Source of the DNA: an uncultured Neisseria sp.
Lineage (GTDB): Bacteria; Pseudomonadota; Gammaproteobacteria; Burkholderiales; Neisseriaceae
Reading direction: 5' to 3'
Assembly: GCA_937919795.1 (NCBI GenBank)
Contig: CALFOA010000401.1
Location: forward strand, 1-5,393
DNA length: 5,393 nucleotides
In this document: piece by piece, positions 1 through 4,651 of the stretch
Numbering within the stretch: the stretch's first letter is position 1
Layout: every line of letters starts with the position of its first letter
Position numbers and translations under genes: made by a program
The notes under the pieces: model-generated
What the model saw: only the letters and a program-made list of their open reading frames with translations
Databases searched by the model: none
Told to the model about the DNA's origin: nothing

Positions 1-1389
1 GCCATACCGAAGCCGCCTGGGTGCGCTGGCTGCTCACGGGCCTGGCGCTGGCATTTTTATGCAGGTGTACTGGTTACGCCGTTTCTGATTTTGCTGGCCG
101 CTACCGGGCTGGCAATGCTGTTGTCGGCCAATATTCAAGGTAAAGAAAAAGAACGGCTGGCGGTTGCGGTGGGGCAGAGCGTGCAGCCGCTTTCACGGCA
201 GGCACAAGCGGCTTTGGAGGCGGCGGATAAGGAGCGCGGCTCGGTGGTGCAGTATATCGCCCCGCGAGCCGACGACCAAGTCGCGGTGTTCCGAGTGAAC
301 GACGGCGAGGGCGGTGCCACTATGGTGGCGGTGGATCCTTATACTGCCGCGGTGGTCGACAGCCATCCGCTCAATCAGAATTTTTATCAACTGATGGACG
401 ACATTCACGGCGATTTATTAATCGGTACGGCGGGCGATTTTATGATGGAAGCCGCCGCTTCGCTGACCATTCTGTTGATACTGACCGGGCTGTATCTTTG
501 GTGGAACAAGCAACGCGGCATCGGCAAAATGCTGTTGCCGACGCTGGGTAAAAAGCGTTCGTTTTGGCGTGGTCTGCACGGCGCAATCGGTAGCTGGGTG
601 GCGGTGTTGCTGCTGTTTTTCTGCCTTTCCGGGCTGGCCTGGGCGGGTATCTGGGGCGGCAAAATGGTACAGGCGTGGTCGCAGTTTCCGGCCGGTAAAT
701 GGGGTGTCGAGCCGGTACCGGTTTCCACGCTGCTGCACGGTGATCTGAATGACGGCGGCAGCAAAGAAATACCTTGGGTGCTGGAGCTGACGCCGCTGCC
801 GCAATCGGGCAGCACTGCCGGTAAAGACGGAATCAGCCCGCAAGAGCCGTTAACACTGGAAACGCTGGATCGCTATGCCCGCGAAATCGGTTTCCAAGGG
901 CGTTATCAGCTGTATTTTCCCAAGGGGGATTCCGGGGTGTGGACGCTGAATCAGGATTCGATGAGCTACGACAGCAGCAGCCCTACTGCCGACCGTACCG
1001 TACACATCGACCGCTACAGCGGCAAAATACTGGCCGACATCCGTTATCAGGATTACAGCTGGTTCGGCAAATTTATGGCGGTTGGCGTGGCGCTGCACAT
1101 GGGCACTTTGGGCTGGTGGAGTGTGGCTGTTAATGTGGCGTTTTGCCTGGCGGTGATTACCCTGTGCATCAGCGGCTGGATCATGTGGTTGCAGCGGCGG
1201 CCTGCCGGGGCGGGTGGTTTGGTGCCGCCGGCGCAAAATATTCCGCTGCCGGGCTGGAAGGGCGCTGCATTATTGCTGTTGGCGATTGCATTATGTTTTC
1301 CCGCTGCCGCTATGGTGATTATTGTGCTGTGGCTGTTGGATGGGGCGGTGTTTTCACGCATTCCGTTGTTGCGGCAGTGGTTTCACTAA
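1..1389 (+). CDS. PepSY-TM family inner-membrane protein (5'-partial)
   Basis: This is probably an inner-membrane protein of the PepSY-associated TM family (COG3182), often found with iron or copper acquisition genes; its biochemical activity is not established. The frame is open from the window edge (codons start at base 1), and no ATG or GTG precedes the family-typical RAWRWHFYAG at residues 14-23, so the true start lies upstream. In window numbering (residue n starts at base 3n-2) I see TM1 at about 21-42, a first periplasmic domain ending in IHGDLLIG (135-142), TM2 about 149-168, FWRGLHGAIG (188-197) leading into TM3 about 197-220, and a second periplasmic domain ending in the PepSY-like HIDRYSGKIL. 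Then come LHMGTLGWW (365-373), TM4 about 374-397 and TM5 about 420-447. The histidines next to the membrane segments are family-typical. The stop is 38 bases before the copper chaperone gene with no terminator between, so co-transcription is likely. The substrate (copper, iron or haem) cannot be decided here. Confidence 0.88.
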   Translation, partial: AIPKPPGCAGCSRAWRWHFYAGVLVTPFLILLAATGLAMLLSANIQGKEKERLAVAVGQSVQPLSRQAQAALEAADKERGSVVQYIAPRADDQVAVFRVNDGEGGATMVAVDPYTAAVVDSHPLNQNFYQLMDDIHGDLLIGTAGDFMMEAAASLTILLILTGLYLWWNKQRGIGKMLLPTLGKKRSFWRGLHGAIGSWVAVLLLFFCLSGLAWAGIWGGKMVQAWSQFPAGKWGVEPVPVSTLLHGDLNDGGSKEIPWVLELTPLPQSGSTAGKDGISPQEPLTLETLDRYAREIGFQGRYQLYFPKGDSGVWTLNQDSMSYDSSSPTADRTVHIDRYSGKILADIRYQDYSWFGKFMAVGVALHMGTLGWWSVAVNVAFCLAVITLCISGWIMWLQRRPAGAGGLVPPAQNIPLPGWKGAALLLLAIALCFPAAAMVIIVLWLLDGAVFSRIPLLRQWFH

Positions 1390-1427
1390 AACGCGTATTC
1401 GATTTTCTCATTTGAAAGGCAAAAACC

Positions 1428-1895
1428 ATGAAAAAATATCTGTTTACCTTATCTTTGTTGGCCGCCTGCCAAGCCGCTTTGGCCGGCGGGATTCGGGCCG
1501 AGCGTGCTTGGGCGCGAGAAACCGTAGCCGGTATGAGCATGGGCGGCGTGTTTCTGGACATTAAAAATGACGGTGTCCGCGAAGATACCTTAACCGGCGG
1601 CCAAAGCCCGGTCAGCAACAAAGTGGAAGTACATACCCACATCAATGACAACGGTGTGATGCGGATGCGCGAATTGGCAGGCGGCTTGGCGCTGCCGAAA
1701 GGCCAAACCGTTACCCTGAAACCCGGCAGTTACCACATCATGCTGATGGGTTTGAAGGCGCCGCTGAAAGCCGGTGATACGTTTCCGCTGACGCTGAAAT
1801 TCAAACACGCACCTGCCAAAACCATACAGGTAACCGTTCAGTCCAACGCCGCACCAGAGCAGATGGCACCGATGCAGCATCAGCATCATCATTGA
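1428..1895 (+). CDS. Periplasmic PCu(A)C-type copper chaperone
   Basis: The product is a 155-residue copper chaperone of the PCu(A)C/DUF461 family, which binds Cu(I) in the periplasm and supplies copper enzymes such as cytochrome oxidase or copper nitrite reductase. Residues 1-19 are a Sec signal peptide (KK, hydrophobic core, ALA before G20). The mature part has the copper motif: H69-x10-M80, then LKPGSYHIMLMGL with H103 and M105. M78, H71 and M107 are further possible ligands. The C-terminus (146-155, MAPMQHQHHH) is a Met/His-rich tail, which could bind extra copper. The ATG is supported by AAAGG (1415-1419) eight bases upstream. A neisserial homologue, called AccA in the gonococcal literature, serves the nitrite reductase AniA; whether this is its orthologue is inference. 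The PepSY-TM gene just upstream suggests a copper or general metal uptake operon. Confidence 0.93.
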   Translation: MKKYLFTLSLLAACQAALAGGIRAERAWARETVAGMSMGGVFLDIKNDGVREDTLTGGQSPVSNKVEVHTHINDNGVMRMRELAGGLALPKGQTVTLKPGSYHIMLMGLKAPLKAGDTFPLTLKFKHAPAKTIQVTVQSNAAPEQMAPMQHQHHH

Positions 1896-1907
1896 GTATT
1901 GAAATAA

Positions 1908-1945
1908 ATGCCTGTCTGAAAATTTGTTAGCTTTCAGACAGGCAT
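1908..1945. repeat. Inverted pair of uptake sequences downstream of the copper chaperone gene
   Basis: TGCCTGTCTGAA (1909-1920, + strand) and its reverse complement (1933-1944) form a perfect 14-bp stem with a 10-base loop (1922-1931), starting 13 bases after the chaperone stop codon. In Neisseria, inverted uptake-sequence pairs often lie just after genes and act as transcription terminators as well as uptake signals. No T-run follows the stem on the + strand, so a role as an intrinsic terminator is uncertain, although the uptake sequences themselves are exact. Confidence 0.85.
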
Positions 1946-1946
1946 C

Positions 1947-1997
1947 AGTGAAACCACTGCTACCGCGAATCAACGCCGTAGCAGTGGTTTCACTATA
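1947..1997. repeat. Miniature Correia-like palindromic element (probable internally deleted CREE)
   Basis: AGTGAAACCACTGCTAC (1947-1963) pairs perfectly with 1978-1994 (17 bp). After one C/C mismatch, three more pairs follow (1965-1967 with 1974-1976), closing a six-base loop. The right half reads CAACGCCGTAGCAG and ends in CACTATA, like the right end of Correia elements; the full Correia element in this window has CAACGCCGTGGCAG (13 of 14 identical). The left end lacks a clean TATAGTG (CATCAGTG instead). I infer a roughly 50-bp derivative with both terminal repeats and almost no core. It lies directly between the uptake-sequence hairpin and the pseudouridine synthase gene. Confidence 0.6.
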
Positions 1998-2001
1998 TAA
2001 T
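1996..2001 (+). promoter_or_regulatory. Possible -10 box created by the right end of the mini Correia element
   Basis: A perfect TATAAT begins inside the terminal CACTATA of the element and ends one base before an in-frame GTG. No recognisable -35 (1973-1978 reads ACGCCG at 17-bp spacing) and no TGn extension are present, so this is a weak candidate for the promoter of the downstream pseudouridine synthase gene. Correia elements are known to carry outward promoters in other Neisseria. Confidence 0.3.
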
Positions 2002-2023
2002 CGTGCATTCCCATCCTGAGCAA

Positions 2024-2035
2024 TGCCTGTCTGAA
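2024..2035 (+). repeat. Single DNA uptake sequence at the 5' end of the pseudouridine synthase gene
   Basis: This is an exact TGCCTGTCTGAA, unpaired, ending three bases before the ATG at 2039. With the preceding A it also spells a three-codon reading frame (ATG CCT GTC TGA, 2023-2034). It occupies the place where a ribosome binding site would be expected. Confidence 0.9.
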
Positions 2036-2038
2036 ACC

Positions 2039-2674
2039 ATGTTCGATATTCTGCTGCAAACCCCCGATTTTGTCGTCATCAACAAGCCCGCCGGCTTGTC
2101 GGTGCACCGCGATCAAAACGACAGCGGCCTCACCGAAATGCTGGCGCAACAACTCGGCGTGCCGCAGCTTTGGTTGGTACACCGCTTGGACAAACCCACC
2201 AGCGGCGCGTTGTTGCTGGCGTTGAATGCGGATGCAGCTTCCGAATTGGCGCAGGCGTTTGCCAACCGAGAGGTGAAAAAAACCTATCTCGCGCTCGGCG
2301 ACCGCAAGCCGTCGAAAAAACAAGGTTGGATTAAGGGTGATATGGTGCGCAGTCGCCAAGGTGCTTGGAAGCTCACCCGCAGCATGGAAAATCCGGCTCA
2401 AACCCGCTTCAGCAGCCACAGCAGCGAACCCGGCCGTCGCCTGTTTGTATTACAACCGCTCACCGGCAAAACTCACCAGTTGCGTGTGGCGATGAAAAGC
2501 CTCGGCAGCCCGATATTGGGCGATACCTTATACGGCGGCACACCCGCTGATCGCCTGTATTTACACGCGTGGCGTTTGTCTTTTTCGTTTCGCGGGGAAT
2601 GGTTTACGGTTGAAGCGCCGTTGGGGGAGGGTTGGCCGCGGTTGCCGGAGGAAGTGCGGCAAGAAGAAATTTAA
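2039..2674 (+). CDS. RluA-family pseudouridine synthase, short form without S4 domain
   Basis: The gene encodes an RNA uridine-to-pseudouridine isomerase of the RluA family, 211 residues from the chosen start. It is close in length and sequence style to the small single-domain subfamily that I associate, from memory, with TIGR01621. Visible motifs are NKPAGLSVHRD (15-25), HRLDKPTSG (48-56) with catalytic Asp51, the basic TGKTHQLRV (142-150), GDTLYGG (161-167) and YLHAWRL (174-180). There is no N-terminal S4 domain, so RluC/RluD-type proteins are unlikely. The ATG at 2039 gives MFDILLQTPDFVVINKP, a normal family N-terminus. An in-frame GTG at 2003 would add 12 residues partly encoded by the uptake sequence and is less likely. 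Neither start has a clear Shine-Dalgarno. The rRNA or tRNA target cannot be predicted. The gene stands alone between repeats and terminators. Confidence 0.9.
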   Translation: MFDILLQTPDFVVINKPAGLSVHRDQNDSGLTEMLAQQLGVPQLWLVHRLDKPTSGALLLALNADAASELAQAFANREVKKTYLALGDRKPSKKQGWIKGDMVRSRQGAWKLTRSMENPAQTRFSSHSSEPGRRLFVLQPLTGKTHQLRVAMKSLGSPILGDTLYGGTPADRLYLHAWRLSFSFRGEWFTVEAPLGEGWPRLPEEVRQEEI

Positions 2675-2679
2675 GAGGG

Positions 2680-2706
2680 TTTCAGACAGGCATTGCCTGT
2701 CTGAAA
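2680..2706. repeat. Tight inverted pair of uptake sequences after the pseudouridine synthase gene
   Basis: TTCAGACAGGCA (2681-2692) and TGCCTGTCTGAA (2694-2705) are separated by a single T, giving a near-perfect 27-base palindrome that starts six bases after the stop codon. In RNA it would fold as a 12-bp stem with a three-base loop. A-rich sequence, not a T-run, follows on the + strand, so efficient termination here is doubtful; the real terminator is probably at 2838-2876. Confidence 0.85.
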
Positions 2707-2726
2707 AACAAATGAAAGTATTTGAG

Positions 2727-2833
2727 TATAGTGGAAAAACTTATTTTTGCCACAAGGCAGCAAGCCGCAGGCAGTACAGTTAGTACGACAAGGCGCAGCA
2801 ACGCCGTGGCAGAAATAAAGTTTTTTCGCTATA
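2727..2833 (+). mobile_element. Correia repeat-enclosed element (CREE/NEMIS), short form, 107 bp
   Basis: The element begins TATAGTGG and ends CGCTATA. Its core carries Correia hallmarks: ACAAGGC, AGCAAGCCGCAGGCAGTAC, TAGTACG, AAGGCG and CAACGCCGT. Terminal repeats of 27 and 28 bases (2727-2753 and 2806-2833) are inverted copies differing by three substitutions and one extra base. The length matches the usual short form of about 105-108 bp, which lacks the central block of the ~155-bp form. These MITE-like elements have no gene of their own, insert at TA and can be cleaved by RNase III when transcribed. This copy lies in the 3' untranslated part of the pseudouridine synthase transcript. Confidence 0.9.
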
Positions 2834-2837
2834 AAAT

Positions 2838-2876
2838 AAAACAAGCCGGATGAATCAATCATCCGGCTTGTTTTTT
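2838..2876. terminator. Strong bidirectional intrinsic terminator
   Basis: ACAAGCCGGATGA (2841-2853) pairs with TCATCCGGCTTGT (2859-2871) around a five-base loop; flanking A and T residues extend the stem. TTTTTT follows on the + strand, ending transcripts from the pseudouridine synthase gene. On the minus strand the hairpin is followed by TTTTATTTTAT, ending the tRNA transcript. The tRNA-Ala 3' end is only four bases away. Confidence 0.93.
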
Positions 2877-2879
2877 ATC

Positions 2880-2955
<76 letters not shown>

Positions 2956-2961
2956 GATATT

Positions 2962-3038
2962 TGGTGGCGAATCAGGGATTCGAACCCCGGACACAAGGAT
3001 TATGATTCCTCTGCTCTAACCGACTGAGCTAATTCGCC
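2962..3038 (-). tRNA. tRNA-Met(CAT), probably elongator
   Basis: This 77-nt tRNA has an encoded CCA (2962-2964). On the minus strand the acceptor is GGCGAAT/ATTCGCC, fully paired at 1-72, which excludes an initiator tRNA. The anticodon stem GAGGA/TCCTT encloses ATCATAA (anticodon CAT), and the T-loop is GGTTCGAATCC. A CAT anticodon could also belong to the lysidine-modified tRNA-Ile2. The acceptor lacks the C-rich positions 4-6 seen in the E. coli Ile2 tRNA, so elongator methionine is favoured but not proved. Confidence 0.93.
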
Positions 3039-3053
3039 GTGTGTGAAGCGCGT

Positions 3054-3082
3054 ACTATACTGGCGGCGCGGTTTTTTGTCAA
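3054..3082 (-). promoter_or_regulatory. Sigma-70 promoter of the tRNA-Met/tRNA-Ala operon
   Basis: Read on the minus strand, a perfect TTGACA (3077-3082) is followed after exactly 17 bases by TATAGT (3054-3059). Then comes a GC-rich discriminator (ACGCGC), and the tRNA begins 15 bases after the -10 box. A near-consensus promoter with a GC-rich discriminator is typical of stable-RNA genes under stringent (ppGpp/DksA) control; that regulation is inference. Confidence 0.92.
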
Positions 3083-3158
3083 ACAGAATCGGCGGCTTGT
3101 TTGTTTGATGTTTGATTTTTATCGGGATATTTTGTTTTTAGGCAGGCGTTTTATCTGT

Positions 3159-4316
3159 TTACAGCTTATGGCAAATATCGCCGTAGGCAAAGCCTTGCCA
3201 ATCGATATCCACTTCGCGCCCGAAGGCGATCACTTTGAATAACTCGCCCATTTCATGCTGGCCGGTGAGTTGGTGCAGCGCCGCCGCTTCGCGCAGATAG
3301 GCAGGGCTGTCGCTTTCGCCGCAGGCTTGCAGCAAATCGGTAATGCCCAGATTGAGCAGAAAATGAGCCTGCGTGGTGTAGCCGATTAAATCCAAGCCGC
3401 CGTCGGTACCCGCTTGGGCGATGTCGGTGAAATTCACATGGGCGGTCAGGTCGGTGAGGCCGGGATAGAAAAACGGATCGTGCACGGTATGGTGGCGGTA
3501 GTGGCCGATTAAAGTGCCTTGATTGCGCTGCGGATGGTAATACTGGGCGGCATCAAAACCGTAGTCGATCAGAATCAGCGCACCGCGTTGCAATTTTTGC
3601 GCCAGTAAACGGATAAAGGCGTGTTGCGCCGGATGCAGCTCGCTGGTGTAGCCGGGTAAGGCGGGAAAATAAGCGGCGGCGGTTGCTAATAAATCGGGAT
3701 CGTTTAACGGGCGGTAGGCAAATTCAAAATGCCTGTCTGAAAGATTTAGTGACACGCCGGCCTGCTCAAAACCGCTTTCGCTGTAACGAACTACTTCACA
3801 AGGCATGGCGTCGAGCACTTCGTTGCCAATGATGATGCCGTCGAAACTTTCCGGCAGTTCGCTCAAATGCACTACTTTGTCGGCCAGTTCGGGGGCGCTT
3901 TGCCGTATCCGCTCACGCTGGCGTTCGGCCAATTCGGGCGAGACTTCAATAATGCAATAACGTTGCAATCCTGCTTCCGCCAGTTCTGGCAGCAGGGTGG
4001 CGGCCAATGCGCCGGTGCCTGCGCCGAATTCATAAACCTCGCCGCCTGTTTGCGGCAATAAATCTTTGATTTGACGGGCAAGCGCTTGGCCGAACAGCGG
4101 GCTTAATTCCGGTGCGGTAATGAAATCGCCGGCTGCGCCGATTTTGTGGGCGCCGCCGGTGTAATAGCCGTAAACCGGTGCATAAAGCGCCTGTTCCATA
4201 AAGCGGGAAAACGGAATCCACCCATCATATTTGTTGATTTCACTGCGTATCAGATTTTGCAGGGAAAGGCTGGCGTCACGGGCATCTGAGGTGGGTTGGG
4301 GGAGTGTTGGATTCAT
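3159..4316 (-). CDS. MidA/NDUFAF7-like class I SAM-dependent methyltransferase (COG1565, DUF185)
   Basis: This 385-residue protein belongs to the family whose mitochondrial member NDUFAF7/MidA methylates an arginine of complex I subunit NDUFS2. The bacterial role is not established. Visible are KIGAAGDFITAPELSPLFG (58-76), the SAM-binding motif I VYEFGAGTG (94-102, with E96, G98, G100, G102), the acidic IIEVSPELAERQ (122-133) and NEVLDAMP (165-172), all in family order and at normal family length. The ATG at 4314-4316 is the first possible start and has no clear Shine-Dalgarno upstream. The sequence TTCAGACAGGCA within codons 192-196 is an uptake sequence read in reverse. The gene is divergent from mraZ. 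No terminator is visible between its stop and the tRNA promoter 76 bases downstream, so read-through into the tRNA unit is possible. Confidence 0.9.
   Translation of the reverse strand: MNPTLPQPTSDARDASLSLQNLIRSEINKYDGWIPFSRFMEQALYAPVYGYYTGGAHKIGAAGDFITAPELSPLFGQALARQIKDLLPQTGGEVYEFGAGTGALAATLLPELAEAGLQRYCIIEVSPELAERQRERIRQSAPELADKVVHLSELPESFDGIIIGNEVLDAMPCEVVRYSESGFEQAGVSLNLSDRHFEFAYRPLNDPDLLATAAAYFPALPGYTSELHPAQHAFIRLLAQKLQRGALILIDYGFDAAQYYHPQRNQGTLIGHYRHHTVHDPFFYPGLTDLTAHVNFTDIAQAGTDGGLDLIGYTTQAHFLLNLGITDLLQACGESDSPAYLREAAALHQLTGQHEMGELFKVIAFGREVDIDWQGFAYGDICHKL
3730..3741 (+). repeat. DNA uptake sequence inside the MidA-like coding region
   Basis: An exact TGCCTGTCTGAA on the + strand, opposite to the gene. 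On the coding strand it contributes to LSDRHF (residues 192-197), in a region between the SAM-binding core and the C-terminal half that is likely tolerant of sequence change. Confidence 0.92.
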
Positions 4317-4352
4317 GCGTTAGAAAATGTAAAAGTTTATTGATTTAATTCT

Positions 4353-4358
4353 ATTATA
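4353..4358 (-). promoter_or_regulatory. Candidate -10 box for the MidA-like gene
   Basis: On the minus strand a perfect TATAAT ends 36 bases before the ATG. At 17-bp spacing the -35 position reads GCCCGC, so there is no matching -35, and no TGn extension. Directly upstream on that strand is the palindrome at 4358-4386, which could bind a factor that compensates. Confidence 0.4.
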
Positions 4359-4386
4359 GCCTGCCTTGCCGCCTCGCGGGCAGGCT
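4358..4386. repeat. Inverted repeat AGCCTGCC-N13-GGCAGGCT
   Basis: Perfect 8-bp arms (4358-4365 and 4379-4386) flank a GC-rich 13-base centre. It overlaps the position where the -35 region of the MidA-like gene should be. On the + strand it is followed by TTGTTT, but no + strand gene ends here, so a terminator is unlikely. An operator or a degenerate repeat is possible; the function is unknown. Confidence 0.4.
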
Positions 4387-4420
4387 TGTTTCGGGCTGAA
4401 ATGAGGCCTGATTTTTTCGT

Positions 4421-4436
4421 ATGTTCCCGTGAACAT
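4421..4436. promoter_or_regulatory. Perfect 16-bp inverted repeat ATGTTC-N4-GAACAT, possible operator
   Basis: Six-base arms with a CCGT spacer are the right size for a dimeric repressor or activator site. It lies about 115 bases upstream of the mraZ -35 box and about 105 bases upstream of the MidA-like gene's start. No regulator can be named from the sequence. Confidence 0.3.
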
Positions 4437-4535
4437 TGAGTTTTCTGGGATTTGCGCGCCCCGGATTTATCGGGAGGTTGTGATTCTCTCTGCTTAAGTG
4501 CTTGTCTGTACGGTTATTTTTTACGATTGGTGCGT

Positions 4536-4564
4536 TTGACCGGCTGAATAAAATTTCTTATAGT
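4536..4564 (+). promoter_or_regulatory. Sigma-70 promoter of mraZ and the dcw cluster
   Basis: TTGACC (4536-4541) and TATAGT (4559-4564) are separated by exactly 17 bases. Transcription would start near 4571, giving a leader of about 80 bases. The last bases of the -10 box coincide with the first MraZ-type box. Confidence 0.88.
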
Positions 4565-4598
4565 GTAGGTATGTGGGGTAAAGTGTGTCAAAGTGCAT
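4563..4598 (+). promoter_or_regulatory. mraZ: MraZ operator: four GTG boxes at 10-bp spacing
   Basis: GTG occurs at 4563, 4573, 4583 and 4593, exactly one helical turn apart. The boxes read GTGTA, GTGGG, GTGTG and GTGCA, and the last two are preceded by AAA. MraZ of E. coli binds TGGGN repeats with five-base spacers, and MraZ of Mollicutes binds AAAGTG repeats every 10 bp; this array combines both. Its position from the -10 box into the early transcribed region predicts autorepression. Confidence 0.82.
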
Positions 4599-4638
4599 AC
4601 TTTTCCCAAAAAAAGATTAATTAGGCAGCAAAACCTTC

Positions 4639-4643
4639 AGGAG
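4639..4643 (+). promoter_or_regulatory. mraZ: Ribosome binding site of mraZ, fixing a TTG start
   Basis: AGGAG lies eight bases before TTG at 4652-4654. There is no in-frame ATG nearby, and the TTG gives the family-typical N-terminus [15 protein letters not shown], so the rare start codon is well supported. Confidence 0.88.
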
Positions 4644-4651
4644 CAGATATT

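Larger units (their letters stand above)
4317..4651. other. Divergent intergenic region between the MidA-like gene and mraZ
   Basis: This 335-base stretch holds a candidate -10 for the leftward gene, two inverted repeats (4358-4386 and ATGTTC-N4-GAACAT at 4421-4436), and a degenerate uptake sequence TGCTTGTCTGTA (4499-4510, 10 of 12 matches). It ends with the mraZ promoter, four operator boxes and the mraZ ribosome binding site. I see no convincing open reading frame or RNA gene between about 4437 and 4535. Confidence 0.7.

Noticed and set aside
135..1361. Several long minus-strand open frames opposite the PepSY gene
   Set aside because: They lie antisense to a clear membrane protein in GC-rich DNA, have Arg/Pro/His-rich low-information sequences, and lack ribosome binding sites and recognisable motifs.
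1908..1945. Uptake-sequence hairpin as a certain rho-independent terminator
   Set aside because: The stem is perfect, but no T-run follows it on the + strand, so I list it as a repeat only. The same applies to 2680-2706.
1970..2419. Minus-strand 149-codon frame opposite the pseudouridine synthase
   Set aside because: It is antisense to conserved RluA-family motifs and shows no recognisable protein features.
2671..2862. Short minus-strand frame over the Correia element and terminator
   Set aside because: It consists mostly of repeat and hairpin sequence; no coding evidence.
2962..3038. tRNA-Ile2 (lysidine-modified CAT)
   Set aside because: The acceptor stem lacks the C-rich positions 4-6 of the E. 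coli Ile2 tRNA; elongator methionine fits better, although sequence alone does not fully exclude Ile2.
3039..3242. Plus-strand 67-codon frame
   Set aside because: It starts within the tRNA promoter region on the opposite strand and runs into the end of the MidA-like gene; no Shine-Dalgarno or motif.
4563..4598. The 10-bp periodic GTG array as a tandem repeat or CRISPR-like array
   Set aside because: Units are too short and degenerate, and their location on the mraZ promoter is explained by an operator.
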